Source: Cupriavidus agavae (lineage in GTDB: Bacteria > Pseudomonadota > Gammaproteobacteria > Burkholderiales > Burkholderiaceae). Taken from it: a DNA stretch of 64,000 nt. A program made the position numbers and the translations under genes. A model generated the notes under the pieces. It was given only the letters and a program-made list of their open reading frames with translations. It was not told the DNA's origin and did no database searches. Below are positions 1-14,041 of this stretch, piece by piece. The DNA lies in NCBI RefSeq assembly GCF_004217045.1, contig NZ_SGXM01000002.1, positions 598,558 to 662,557 of the forward strand, written 5' to 3'. Each line of letters starts with the position of its first letter. Within the stretch, counting starts at the first letter, position 1.

Positions 1-315
1 GCCCAGGCCGGCGATGCCAAGCTGGCGCGCGGCGTCGAGCCCCACCAGCGTGTCCGAGGGCACGAAGTAGAACTTGCCGCCGGCCTGGCTGTGCGTGGCG
101 GCATCGTAGCCGCCAGCGAACTGGAATCCGGCAAGCCGCGCCACGCGCTCGGCAATGCCCTTGAGCGTGGTGCCCTGGTGGCTGGCCGGATCGTCGAAAT
201 CGGCACGGCCATAAAGGACCACGCGTACCTCGCGCGGGTCGGGGTCCGGGGTCACGGCCGGCGTGTTCGCCAGACCGTGCGCCGTTGCTGCGTCGGGAGT
301 CGCCGTGGTTGCCAA
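1..315 (-). CDS. DUF3182-like protein, N-terminal part (runs off window)
   Basis: An open frame of 105 codons on the minus strand runs off the left edge, so the C-terminus is not in the window. The best start is a TTG preceded by AGGAG at about 6 nt. The first 30 residues are a variable Ala/Thr/Pro-rich leader. After that come VRVVLYGRADF, a segment resembling LKGIAERVARLAGFQFAGGYD, and KFYFVPSDTLVG. The FVPSDTLVG segment resembles what I recall of DUF3182 proteins of beta-proteobacteria, whose function is unknown. The family call is from memory and only moderately sure; the existence of the gene is better supported by frame and start signal. Confidence 0.5.
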   Translation of the reverse strand, partial: MATTATPDAATAHGLANTPAVTPDPDPREVRVVLYGRADFDDPASHQGTTLKGIAERVARLAGFQFAGGYDAATHSQAGGKFYFVPSDTLVGLDAARQLGIAGLG

Positions 316-420
316 GGTGGGCTCCTGTGCGGGCTGTGGCCGCGTTGCACTTGCGTTGTGGTCGGGGGGATGGACTGCCTGGTTGCCCGACTTGCCAGAA
401 ACATGCCTGCGGGGCGCAGC

Positions 421-942
421 CTACGCCGCCCTGGAGGCCTCCCGCGGTGCCGGCTGCCCGCGCTGGCCCGGTTCGCGCCGGCTGCGCTGCGCCTGCACCT
501 TCTGCTCGTGGTTCTGGTTTGCCTCGTCGATCGAGTGGCTGCACTTGATGTCGCCTTCCTCGTCGGCCCGTTTTGCCAGATGCCGGTAGAAATCGACCAA
601 TTGGCGCAGTTCTTCCTCGTCGAGGTCCTCGATGGCGACCAGATGATTGCTGGCCTCGCGGTGTGACGCCAACAGCTCGTTGAGCTTCAGGTGCACCGCC
701 ACGGAATCCTTGTTCTGGCTTTGCTGGATCAGGAACACCATCAGGAACGTGACGATGGTGGTGCCAGTGTTGATCACCAGTTGCCAGGTTTCGGAATAGC
801 CGAACAGCGGCCCCGTGATGGCCCATACCGCCACCACGAACACGGCCAGCACGAATGCCGCCGGCGACCCCGCCTGGTGCGTAGCCGCACCGGCAAAACG
901 GTCGAACAGGTGAAAGATGCGATGACGCCCGGGCTTGTCCAT
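421..942 (-). CDS. Low-affinity iron permease family protein
   Basis: This is a 173-residue inner-membrane protein. After a short basic N-terminus it has two hydrophobic segments (about residues 28-48 and 54-73). A conserved-looking stretch follows, TGTTIVTFLMVFLIQQSQNK then LKLNELLASHREASNHLVAIEDL, typical of the bacterial Iron_permease family (PF04120). The C-terminus is a polar, charged tail of about 40 residues. GGGAG lies 8 nt before the ATG. Bacterial members are small and most have no demonstrated transport activity, so iron transport should not be assumed. It stands alone, facing the partial gene to its left. Confidence 0.8.
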   Translation of the reverse strand: MDKPGRHRIFHLFDRFAGAATHQAGSPAAFVLAVFVVAVWAITGPLFGYSETWQLVINTGTTIVTFLMVFLIQQSQNKDSVAVHLKLNELLASHREASNHLVAIEDLDEEELRQLVDFYRHLAKRADEEGDIKCSHSIDEANQNHEQKVQAQRSRREPGQRGQPAPREASRAA

Positions 943-1142
943 GAGGCGGCTCCCTTGCTTGCCAGACTGACTTCATTGTAGGGAGCGGTCGTGCGTCAAA
1001 GCAGCCGGGCGGCGTCCTACACTGGTGTCATCCGGAACCGTGACGTGTCGTTTTTACAAGCGCACCCGCCTCGGCCAGCGCATCACGCGGGCATGACGAT
1101 TGCGTCCCATTGCCATGCCATGACTGATGACAAAGGATCGCC

Positions 1143-1496
1143 ATGCCAACTGAAAGCGAAGCCCTGGACCGCACCAGCCCCGAGGAAGACGACGAAATGC
1201 TGCGCGAGCGCGTGGGTACCTGTATCGCGGAAATCTGCGGTGGCGACATGCCCGACAGCGTGACCGTCCATGTGGTGGACCGCCGCGTGACGCTCTCCGG
1301 GCAGGTCGAGGACATCGATCTCTCCCAGCGCATCGAGAAAGCCGCCTCGACGCCGCCGGGCATCCTCGGCGTCTCGAACCAGCTCACCACGCGCGTGCCC
1401 CCGCCCGCCGAACCGCCGGGACAGCCTGTCGAGGCAACGGGCATGCGCGCCGATCCGTCCCAGAAGCCGGCCGGACAGGTCAACCACAAGGTCTGA
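1143..1496 (+). CDS. BON-domain protein
   Basis: This is a 117-residue acidic protein with one BON domain at about residues 20-82: ERVGTCIAEICGG, then VHVVDRRVTLSGQV and IEKAASTPPGILGVSNQLTT. The valine-rich strand plus the glycine before the final helix are the usual BON signature. BON domains are thought to bind phospholipid or envelope components, as in OsmY. No signal peptide is visible, so it may be cytoplasmic, unlike OsmY. AAGGA sits 5 nt upstream of the ATG. The C-terminal 35 residues are Pro-rich and probably disordered. It converges on the PRC-barrel gene. Confidence 0.85.
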   Translation: MPTESEALDRTSPEEDDEMLRERVGTCIAEICGGDMPDSVTVHVVDRRVTLSGQVEDIDLSQRIEKAASTPPGILGVSNQLTTRVPPPAEPPGQPVEATGMRADPSQKPAGQVNHKV

Positions 1497-1532
1497 GGGG
1501 TCAGGCCCGCGCCACGCGCGCGGGCCCCGAAA

Positions 1533-1565
1533 CAAAAAACGCCCTCTCCATTGCCGGAGAGGGCG
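1533..1565 (-). terminator. Rho-independent terminator of the PRC-barrel gene
   Basis: A perfect 10-bp stem (CGCCCTCTCC / GGAGAGGGCG, 6-nt loop) is followed on the minus strand by a T-rich tract (the A-rich run at 1534-1539 on the plus strand). It lies 20 bp past the stop of the PRC-barrel gene and between two convergent genes, so it may also stop BON-gene transcripts. Confidence 0.85.
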
Positions 1566-1584
1566 CTTCAACGCGGGCGAGCGG

Positions 1585-2058
1585 TCAGCCCCACGGATCG
1601 TAACGATCCTTTTCCCAGTACGGCGAGATGCCGTAATACTCGTGGATGCTGGTGGCCCACTGCGAATTGGCCATGGTCGGCCACTGCTCCTTGTCGAAAC
1701 CGGGCGCGGCCTTGATGCGCTCTTTCTCCACGCCCAGCACGAAGCACTTGCGGCGCGTGTCCAGCGTCAGGGCCGACCACGGCAACGCGTGCAGCTTCTC
1801 GCCAATACCGAGGAAGCCGCCCATCGCCAGCACGGCGTAGGCAATCCGGCCCCCAAGAATGTCGAGCATGATGTGGTCGATGGTACCGATTTCCTCGCCC
1901 GAGGGATCCACCACCTTGTTGCCTTCTAGCGTATCGGCTGCCATCACGAACGGTCCGCACCCTGCGCCATTCTGGTCGGCATCGCCGATGATGGATGCAC
2001 CGCGCGGCGGCGCACCGGCAGGCGATTGCGGCGGTACTTGCGGGTCGTTGGGGTTCAT
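1585..2058 (-). CDS. PRC-barrel domain protein
   Basis: This is a 157-residue soluble protein. Residues 1-35 are a Pro/Ala-rich leader. The PRC barrel spans about 38-110: MAADTLEGNKVVDPSGEEIGTI, the IMLDILGGRIAYAVLAMGGFLGIGEK strand pair, and LPWSALTLD. The C-terminal part ends in YGISPYWEKDRYDPWG. PRC barrels occur in RimM, photosynthetic reaction-centre H subunit and many stress-induced small proteins. No partner domain is present here. AGGAGG lies 8 nt before the ATG, a strong start. A terminator follows immediately. Confidence 0.85.
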   Translation of the reverse strand: MNPNDPQVPPQSPAGAPPRGASIIGDADQNGAGCGPFVMAADTLEGNKVVDPSGEEIGTIDHIMLDILGGRIAYAVLAMGGFLGIGEKLHALPWSALTLDTRRKCFVLGVEKERIKAAPGFDKEQWPTMANSQWATSIHEYYGISPYWEKDRYDPWG

Positions 2059-2121
2059 ATGCAGTGCCTCCTGTGGAAAGTCGTGGAAGTCGTCACAACG
2101 TCATGCTCGTCGATGGCGGGG

Positions 2122-2691
2122 TCAGCGCCCAACCGGCACCGGCGGCACCAGCGGGTCGAAGTCTTCCCACTGCCCGTCGCGCCACTGCCCTTCGGCACGC
2201 TCAACGTCCTTGGCGCCGTTCTGGCGCAGTTCATTGGCCACGAGCGTGGTGTTCTCGTTGCTGACATGAGCTGCCAGCAGCACGCCGGCGTGCCGCACCC
2301 GCGCGTTGCGCTGGCCGCCGGTCAGCGACAGCGCGCCCATCAGCGAGCCCGCATAGGCGCCAAGGCCCGTGGCAAACGCCACCACCAGCACCAGGACCCA
2401 TGGCTGCGGCGGCGCCTCGTACCAGGCGCGCAGCGCGGCGGCCAGACAGATGCCGATACCGGCACCCAGCGCGGCACCGATCATGATGCCGCGTCCGGCG
2501 CCCTTGCCTGCCTTGCGCGCGCCCGGATCGACGGCCTCGTCGCCGCCAATCGGATAGGTGCCGTGCTGTCCCGGCGGGTTCACATAGAACATGGTCAGAT
2601 CGTCCTGCCTGACGCCTTTGGCCAGCAAGCGGGTTGCGGTGGTCTCGGCGCGGGCAAACGTGTCGAAGCGTCCTGCAATGATCGTAGACAT
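2122..2691 (-). CDS. Glycine-rich membrane protein, possible general-stress type
   Basis: This is a 189-residue protein starting MSTIIAGRFDTFARAETT. GGAG lies 7 nt upstream of this ATG, and an in-frame upstream ATG at 2742 has no comparable signal. The N-terminal 45 residues look like the alpha/beta module of YflT/general-stress-17M-like proteins (FDTFARAETTATRLLAKGV). Two hydrophobic glycine-zipper segments follow (about 75-95 and 103-127). The C-terminal half carries a second alpha/beta stretch (ARVRHAGVLLAAHV then NELRQNGAKDVERAEGQW), which resembles the tail of such proteins. Its role is not known. Confidence 0.65.
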   Translation of the reverse strand: MSTIIAGRFDTFARAETTATRLLAKGVRQDDLTMFYVNPPGQHGTYPIGGDEAVDPGARKAGKGAGRGIMIGAALGAGIGICLAAALRAWYEAPPQPWVLVLVVAFATGLGAYAGSLMGALSLTGGQRNARVRHAGVLLAAHVSNENTTLVANELRQNGAKDVERAEGQWRDGQWEDFDPLVPPVPVGR

Positions 2692-2766
2692 CCTGTGGCT
2701 CCGTTCAAGGCATGTTGCATTGCGATGCGGGGGGCGGCGCACAGCGCCGCCGCGCTGTTACTGCCG

Positions 2767-4136
<1,370 letters not shown>

Positions 4137-4241
4137 GGTGAGCCATTGACATTGTCTTCAAACGGGAACAGCCGTTCAGGCTCCACGCAAAAACCGTGCG
4201 CTGCGGCATAGGGTCCGCCTTTGGGCGGCCGCTCGCCGGCA

Positions 4242-5645
4242 TCACGAGGCTGCAGGCGGGCTGGCCTCGCCATTGCGCGACGCACGCAGCCACTCGGGCA
4301 GTTCGCCCTTCGCGGCGTAATCTTCCAGGCGGTTATATAAAGTCTTCAAACTGATTCCGAGGATTTCCGCGGCGTGCTTCTTCACGCCGGCGCATTGTTC
4401 AAGGGTGGCGAAGATCAGCTGACGGTCGGCCTCGGCCAGTGACATGCCAACCGGCACCGAGACCACGGCCGTGCCGCTGGTGGGCGCCGCCGCCACCTGC
4501 AGCGGGATCTGGACTTCTGTGATGACGTCCTGGTCGGCCATGATGTAGGCGCGCTGCACAAAATTGCGCAGTTCCCGCACATTGCCGGGCCACGAGTGGA
4601 TGCGCAGGCTTTCCAGCACCGCCGCCGAGAAGCGCCGCTGCGAGCCCTGCTCCGCGTTGAGCTGCTCCAGCATCGTATTGGCGATCTGCACCACGTCCTC
4701 GCCACGCGCGCGCAGCGGCGGCAGTTCGATCGGGAACACATTCAGCCGGTGATAAAGGTCGGCGCGCAGCTTGCCTTCCGCTACGGCCTCTTCGGGATTG
4801 CGGTTGGTGGCCGCCAGCACGCGCACATCGGCGTGCGTCTCGCGGTTCGTCCCCACGCGCATGAAACTGCCGGTTTCCAGCACGCGCAGCAACTTGACCT
4901 GCAGTTCCAGCGGCATCTCGGTGATTTCATCGAGGAACAGCGTGCCGCCATCGGCGCGTTCGAAGTAACCCTTGTGCTGGCGGTCGGCGCCAGTGAAGCT
5001 GCCGCGCTCGTGGCCGAACATCTCGGTTTCGATCAGCGTCGGGGAGATGGCGCCACAGTTGACCGCCAGGAACGGCTGGCGGCGCCGTGCCGACAACTCG
5101 TGCACGGTCTGGGCCGCCAGTTCCTTGCCGGTGCCGCTCTCGCCGATCAGCAGGACCGTGGCCTCGGTGGGCCCGACCTTGCTGAGCTGGTCGTAGACCA
5201 CCTGCATGGCCTCGGAGCTGCCCAGCAGCCGGCCGAAACGTCCGTAGCGGCGCAGTTCGCCGCGCAGCGAATGCACTTCGGCCCGCAGCTCGCTCGTGGT
5301 GGCGATGCGCTTGAGCACCGTCTGCAGCCGCGTCACGTTGATCGGCTTGACCAGATAATCGGTGGCCCCGAGGCGCAGCGCCTCGACAGCCGATTCCACG
5401 CTGGCGTAGCCGGTGGTCAGGATGACCTCGACGCCATTGGAGCCGACCTCGTCGAACAGCTCCATGCCGTTGCCGTCCGGCAGGCGCAGGTCGGCCAGGA
5501 TGGCGTCCGGCATGCGCCAGCCAATCTGCAGGCGCGCCTCGCGCAGGTTACCGGCGGTGGCGGAAGAAAAACCTTCGATCGCCACGATTTCCGCCAGCGC
5601 CGCGCAGGCGTTTTCGTCGTCGTCAACGATCAGGATATGTGGCAT
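4242..5645 (-). CDS. NtrC-family sigma54-dependent response regulator
   Basis: This is a 467-residue protein with the standard three domains. The receiver (1-115) has the acidic pocket IVDDDEN, D52 in [10 protein letters not shown] and K100 in YLVKP. The AAA+ domain (about 135-370) has Walker A GESGTGKE (168-175), Walker B GGTLFLDE and the arginine-rich sensor region. A Fis-type HTH ends the protein ([20 protein letters not shown]). The sigma54-contact loop reads GSFTGA instead of GAFTGA. The start [10 protein letters not shown] was chosen because the receiver begins there, although no good ribosome site precedes it. It is divergent from a second sigma54 activator and close to the glucan operon, whose promoter looks sigma54-type. 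Likely target: that locus (inference). Confidence 0.93.
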   Translation of the reverse strand: MPHILIVDDDENACAALAEIVAIEGFSSATAGNLREARLQIGWRMPDAILADLRLPDGNGMELFDEVGSNGVEVILTTGYASVESAVEALRLGATDYLVKPINVTRLQTVLKRIATTSELRAEVHSLRGELRRYGRFGRLLGSSEAMQVVYDQLSKVGPTEATVLLIGESGTGKELAAQTVHELSARRRQPFLAVNCGAISPTLIETEMFGHERGSFTGADRQHKGYFERADGGTLFLDEITEMPLELQVKLLRVLETGSFMRVGTNRETHADVRVLAATNRNPEEAVAEGKLRADLYHRLNVFPIELPPLRARGEDVVQIANTMLEQLNAEQGSQRRFSAAVLESLRIHSWPGNVRELRNFVQRAYIMADQDVITEVQIPLQVAAAPTSGTAVVSVPVGMSLAEADRQLIFATLEQCAGVKKHAAEILGISLKTLYNRLEDYAAKGELPEWLRASRNGEASPPAAS

Positions 5646-5896
5646 AGGAAACTTGGGATGGCGTCGTCTGACCGGCGTCTGGTTGTCATGGGCCCGGGGG
5701 CTGGGTTGGTTGTCGGTGCGCAGGCCGGCCACCTACGCGGACGGCGGGCGCACAACGATAGCCTGAAGTGTAGCGACCGATGCATGGCCATTATGCCGGT
5801 GTCCGTCTGACACGCCTGTGGGAACACGCCGCGACAGGGGTCCGGGCGGTAGCCACCCGGCCCGCGAGCGGATAGCATGACAGGCATCTTCCACCA

Positions 5897-6994
5897 TTGC
5901 GAGGAGTCCGCCCCGGCCGGCCGCCAGTCATTCCGGCGCCGGCTCCGGACTCCACAACCCGGACTTCACCACCCGTGTCAACCACCGCCACGCTGCCTTC
6001 CGGACGTTCCGCTCCGCCCGCGCCCCGCTCCCCGGGGCGCCGCGCCGTGCCCGCACAGGTGTCCCTGTTCTGGGACAGCACCGCGCCGGCCATGCAGCGG
6101 CTGATCGGCCAGCTCAACCGCGTGGCGGCCACCGACGTGACGATGCTCGCGGTGGGCGAAAGCGGTGCCGGCAAGGAGGTGGTGGCGCGGGCCGTACATG
6201 AGCGCAGCACCCGCAAGTCGGGGCCGTTCGTGGCCGTGAACTGCGGCGCCATCGCCCCGACGCTGATCGAATCCGAACTGTTCGGCCACGAAAAGGGCGG
6301 CTTCACCGGTGCGCTGGAGCAGAAGGCCGGGTATTTCGAGCAGGCCCAGGGCGGCACGCTGTTCCTGGACGAAGTCACCGAAATGCCGCTGGAGATGCAG
6401 ATCAAGCTGTTGCGGGTGCTGGAAAGCCGCTCGTTCCACCGGGTAGGCGGCGATTCCCCGCTGGTCAGCGACGTGCGCATCCTGGCCGCCACCAACCGCG
6501 ACCCGATGGACGCCGTGCGGGGCGGCCAGTTGCGCGAGGACCTGCTGTACCGGCTGGCGGTGTTCCCGCTCCACATTCCGCCGCTGCGCGACCGCACCGA
6601 GGACATCGTGCCGCTGGCCCGCCATTTTCTGGACGAGTTCAACGCGATGGAGCAGACCGACAAGACGTTTGCGCCCGGCTCGCTCGAACGGCTGGTCCGC
6701 TACGACTGGCCCGGCAATGTCCGCGAGCTCAAGAACACGATCTACCGCGCCTATATCCTGGCCGACCGGCAGGTCGAGATCGGCAATCCCGGCCTGGCCG
6801 GACAGCCGCCCCGCCCGACCACCGTCGATGGCGTGGTCAGCGTGCGCGTGGGCACGACGCTGGCCGATACCCAGCGCGAGATCATCCTGGCCACGCTGGC
6901 CAAGTTCGACGGCGACAAGCGCCAGGCCGCCAAGGCGCTCGGCATCAGCCTGAAGACGCTCTATAACCGCCTCGACGTCTACCGGGCGGGCTGA
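5897..6994 (+). CDS. Sigma54 activator lacking a receiver domain
   Basis: This protein of up to 365 residues consists of an AAA+ sigma54-interaction domain (about 62-295) and a Fis-type HTH ([20 protein letters not shown]). Walker A is GESGAGKE, Walker B GGTLFLDE, and the sigma54 loop is GGFTGA, a second departure from GAFTGA. The N-terminal 55 residues are Pro/Arg-rich with no recognisable sensor, so control would be by level, by a partner, or constitutive, as in PspF-type activators. The start is uncertain: TTG at 5897 or GTG at 5975 ([10 protein letters not shown]), neither with a good ribosome site. The HTH recognition helix ([11 protein letters not shown]) is the same as in the neighbouring NtrC-type regulator, so both may bind the same sites. 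Confidence 0.88.
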   Translation: MRGVRPGRPPVIPAPAPDSTTRTSPPVSTTATLPSGRSAPPAPRSPGRRAVPAQVSLFWDSTAPAMQRLIGQLNRVAATDVTMLAVGESGAGKEVVARAVHERSTRKSGPFVAVNCGAIAPTLIESELFGHEKGGFTGALEQKAGYFEQAQGGTLFLDEVTEMPLEMQIKLLRVLESRSFHRVGGDSPLVSDVRILAATNRDPMDAVRGGQLREDLLYRLAVFPLHIPPLRDRTEDIVPLARHFLDEFNAMEQTDKTFAPGSLERLVRYDWPGNVRELKNTIYRAYILADRQVEIGNPGLAGQPPRPTTVDGVVSVRVGTTLADTQREIILATLAKFDGDKRQAAKALGISLKTLYNRLDVYRAG

Positions 6995-7093
6995 CGGCCG
7001 GCCCGTCTTCCCCGGGTGATACCCCGACATGACGGCCGGATGGCTGCCGCCTTCCCGGCCTTTCCCCTGCTTTCGCCACACTTTTGCCACGAT

Positions 7094-7111
7094 CTCACCC
7101 GATCGGGTGAG
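7094..7111. promoter_or_regulatory. 18-bp perfect palindrome, candidate activator site
   Basis: CTCACCCGATCGGGTGAG is a perfect palindrome. It lies about 165 bp upstream of the sigma54-type promoter for glgE. Position and symmetry fit an upstream activator sequence for a Fis-type HTH dimer, such as the two activators encoded just to the left. I did not find a second copy upstream of glgA. Confidence 0.5.
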
Positions 7112-7276
7112 TTGCTGCGCGGACCTCCGCCGGTCTTCGCCTCAGGGCGTTTCCTACTCCGGCAAGTGGTGCTCCATGTATGTTTTACATATCTGACTGC
7201 ATCAGCAATCTGTCCGACCCGGCCGAATCCGTTGCTGCACCGCACTTTCCGTCCAATGCCGAATTTCGCCGTGGGT

Positions 7277-7292
7277 TGGCATGCCCTTCGCA
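7277..7292 (+). promoter_or_regulatory. Sigma54-type promoter for the glgE operon
   Basis: TGGCATGCCCTTCGCA matches the -24/-12 consensus TGGCACG-N4-TTGCA at 10 of 12 fixed positions, with the essential GG and GC exactly 10 nt apart. The start site would fall near 7303, some 55 nt before the GTG of glgE. The -12 element TCGCA is shared with the promoter upstream of glgA. Confidence 0.6.
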
Positions 7293-7358
7293 TGCCTCAC
7301 TCGAATTGATACTCGCGCGCCCACCTGCCCCGGGCGCTCACGGCCAAGGACGTGTGAC

Positions 7359-10300
7359 GTGCGGATTTGCCAATTCAACCTGAAGCCGAGCCGGGCTGTG
7401 GACGACGACGCGCTTGCGCGGGCCCGGCGCCTCGGCTTCGACCATATCCTGCTGGCCGGCTGGTCAGTCCCCCATGTACCGCCCGAGACGCTGCGCGCGA
7501 CGCTGGAAAGCTGCCGCCGCCACGGCCTTGCGCCGCTGCTCGACCTGGCGCTGGACCGGCTGCCACAGGATGGCCCCGGCACACAGGACGGCTGGGTGGA
7601 CCACGCCCGGCCCGCCGGCAGTCCCGATGCCAGCGACAGCCACTTGCCCGGTGTCCGGGCACGCTGGTTCGATGACGCCACCGCCGGGCAGCTCGTGGCC
7701 TGGTGGAGCGAACAGTTGGCCGATGCCGTGCAGGCTGGCGCCGCGGGCTTCTGCTGCCGCGCACCGTCGCGCGTGGCCGGCCGCCACTGGCGTGAACTGA
7801 TCGGCACGCTGCGCGGGCAGGACGGCGCCACGAGCGGACTGACCTTCCTGGCCTGGACGCCCGGCCTGTCCCCGCAGCAACTCGACGATCTGGCGGAAGC
7901 ACCGTTCGACGGCGCGTTCTCGTCGCTGCCGTGGTGGGATTACCGCAGCGCCTGGCTGACCGAGGAAATTGCCCGCCTGCGCCGCTTCGGCCGGGTGCTG
8001 GCCGCCCCGGCCCTGGCCCCTGACGGCGCCGACGTACTGGCCGCACGGCGCGCGCTTTGGACTGCCGCCGCCATTGGCGATGGCTGGCTGGTGCCGGCCG
8101 GCTACGAAACCGGCGCGGCGCACGCCGACGATCTCGATGCCTCGCCGACCGCGCAGGCCGACGGACATCCCGACAACATCATCGACGCACCCTACGACCT
8201 GACGCACGAACTGCTGCAGGCCAACACGTGGCTGGCCGGGCGCGACAGCGAGCCGGCGGTCGCGGTGCGCCAGGTCAGCGGCCCCGATGCGCCGCTGACC
8301 GTGCTGGCCCGCGTGCCGCGCCACCTGGCCAACGGCGCCGCCGGCGCGCCGGCGCTGACCGTGGTGCTGAACCCCTGCCCGATCCAGCCCAACTCGTTCG
8401 GCGTGGACCGCGTGCTGAGCGCGTTGCCGCAACCGGCCGCCACACTGGCTCCGGCCGAGGGCGGCCCGGGCGGCATGCTGGAAACGGATGCGCCGCTCGA
8501 TCCGTGCGGCGCCATCACGCTGCCGCCGGCCGACATCCGGCTGTTCGAAGCCCGCCCGGCCCCCGCGCCGGCCCAGCCGAAGCGCCGTGCCAACGGCGCC
8601 AGGGCTGCTGATCGCACGCTGGCCGCCGCCATGCAGGCGCCGCGCGTGGCCATCGAGAACCTGGCCCCCGCGGCCGACCACGGCCGCTTTGCGGTGCGCC
8701 GCACGGTGGGCGAGCGCGTGGAAGTGACCGCCGACCTCTGGATGGACGGCCACGACAAGCTGGCCGCCGCCGTGCTGTGGCGCGCGCCGGGTGAACAGGC
8801 CTGGCATGCCTCGCCGATGACCCACGTCGTCAATGACCGCTGGCGCGGCAGCTTTCCGATCGTCGCCATGGGCCGGCACGAATACACCGTGGAAGCATGG
8901 CGCGACACCTTCGCCAGCTGGCTCGACGAAGTCGGCAAGAAGCGCAAGGCCGGCGTGAACATCGCGCTGGAGATCGAGGAAGGCGCGCGGCTGGTGGCCG
9001 CCACGCTCGACACACCCGAGGGCAGCGCGATCCCCGAGGCGGGCGGCATCCTGGCCGACCTGCGCGGCGCCACCGGCGACGATGCCGTACGCCTGGAAAT
9101 CCTGCTGTCGCCGCGCACCAACGCTGCGATGCAGGCCGCGATGATGACGCCAGCCGGCCGCCCGTTCGCCAGCCGCTACCCCACCACGATGCCGGTCGAG
9201 GCCGACCGCCTCGCCGGTCGCTTTGCCAGCTGGTACGAACTGTTCCCGCGTTCCGAGAGCGGCGACGTGAACCGCCACGGCACATTCGACGACGTGATCC
9301 GCCGCCTGCCGGCGATCCGCGCGATGGGCTTCGATGTGCTGTACTTTCCGCCGATCCACCCGATCGGCCAGGCGCACCGCAAGGGCAAGAACAACAGCCT
9401 CAAGGCGGAGCCGGGCGACGTGGGCAGCCCCTATGCGATTGGCAGCCCGGACGGCGGCCATGATGCACTGCATCCCGAACTCGGCACGATGGAGGATTTC
9501 CAGCGGCTGCGCCGCGCGGCTGCCGACCTTGGCATCGAACTGGCGCTCGACTTCGCCATCCAGTGTTCGCCGGATCACCCATGGCTGCGCGAGCATCCCG
9601 AGTGGTTCTCGCACCGGCCCGATGGCTCGCTGCGCTACGCCGAGAATCCGCCCAAGAAGTACGAGGACATCGTCAACGTCGATTTCTATGCCGAGCCACC
9701 CGCGGGCGAACAGCTCTGGGCCGCGCTGCGCGACGTGGTGATGTTCTGGGCCGACCATGGCGTGCGGATCTTCCGCGTGGACAATCCGCACACCAAGCCG
9801 CTGCCGTTCTGGGAATGGATGATTGCCGATATCCGTGCGAAATACCCCGACACGCTGTTTCTGGCCGAAGCGTTCACGCGCCCGAAGATGATGGCGCGGC
9901 TGGCCAAGCTCGGCTTCGCGCAGTCGTACACGTACTTCACCTGGCGCAACACCAAGGCCGAGCTGACCGAGTACATGACCGAGCTGACGCAGAGCCCGCT
10001 GCGCGAGTTCTACCGGCCGCACTTCTTCGTCAACACGCCCGACATCAACCCGTACTTCCTCCATGACAGCGGCCGCCCCGGCTTTCTGATCCGCGCCGCG
10101 CTGGCGGCGCTGCTGTCGGGGCTCTGGGGCATGTACAACGGCTTCGAGGTCTGCGAGAGCGCACCGCTGATCCTCAACGGCGTGGAGAAGGAGGAGTATC
10201 TCGACTCCGAGAAATACGAGCTGCGCGTGCGCGACTGGAACGCGCCCGGCAACATCGTGGCCGAGATCTCGCGGCTGAACCAGATCCGCGCCAGCCACCC

Positions 10301-10645
10301 GGCGCTGCAGAACCACCTGGGCCTGCGCTTCTATTACGCCAGCGACGACGCCGTGCTGTACTTCGCCCGCTTCATCCCGCGCGAGGGCGACGGCCCCGGT
10401 GTCTTCGGCGATGACGTGCTGCTGGCCGCGATCACCCTGGACCCGCGCGCTCCGCGCGAAAGCGATATCGAACTGCCACTGTGGGAATGGGGCCTGCCCG
10501 ACCACGCCGCGCTGGAAGCCGAAGACCAGATGTCCGGCCGCCGCTTCACCTGGCAGGGCAAGCACCAGCGCATCCGCCTCGACCCCCACGCGCTGCCGTT
10601 CGCGCTCTGGCACGTCAGGCCACAACAACAATCAGGAGACCCGGC

Positions 10646-10649
<4 letters not shown>
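7359..10649 (+). CDS. glgE: Alpha-1,4-glucan:maltose-1-phosphate maltosyltransferase with extra N-terminal GH13-like domain
   Basis: GlgE transfers maltose from alpha-maltose-1-phosphate to the end of an alpha-glucan. The protein is 1096 residues; usual GlgE proteins are about 660-700. Residues ~428 onward match GlgE: the N-terminal beta-domain, then the GH13 barrel with nucleophile D808 (FRVDNPHTKP), acid/base E837 (LFLAEAF) and D895 (NTPDIN). The 29-residue D-to-E spacing equals that of the Streptomyces enzyme as I recall it. Residues 1-~390 look like a decayed GH13 barrel without catalytic acids. The GTG start has AAGGA 8 nt upstream. It is first gene of an operon and overlaps treS by ATGA. 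Confidence 0.92.

Positions 10650-14027
<3,378 letters not shown>

Positions 14028-14041
<14 letters not shown>

Larger units (their letters stand above)
6995..7358. other. Intergenic region upstream of glgE
   Basis: This 364-bp region has no credible gene. It holds the palindrome at 7094-7111, a small inverted repeat TATGT-TTT-ACATA at 7179-7191 in an AT-rich patch that could serve as a bend or IHF-like site, and the sigma54-type promoter at 7277-7292. An ATG at 7281 in frame with glgE lies inside the promoter and has no ribosome site, so it was not used as the start. Confidence 0.5.

Noticed and set aside
5706..5722. A GG-N10-GC arrangement (TTGGTTGTCGGTGCGCA) that could be a sigma54 promoter for the receiver-less activator
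   Set aside because: Only the invariant GG and GC fit; the TGGCAC -24 box is absent, and such spacing is expected by chance in GC-rich DNA.
5799..5813. GTGTC-CGTCT-GACAC between the two activators as an operator
   Set aside because: Arms of only 5 bp and no second copy near the predicted target promoters; too weak to list as a feature.
7464..10631. A 1055-codon open frame on the minus strand opposite glgE
   Set aside because: It is a product of high GC and codon bias; the plus strand encodes an intact GlgE with catalytic residues, and the minus translation shows no domain.
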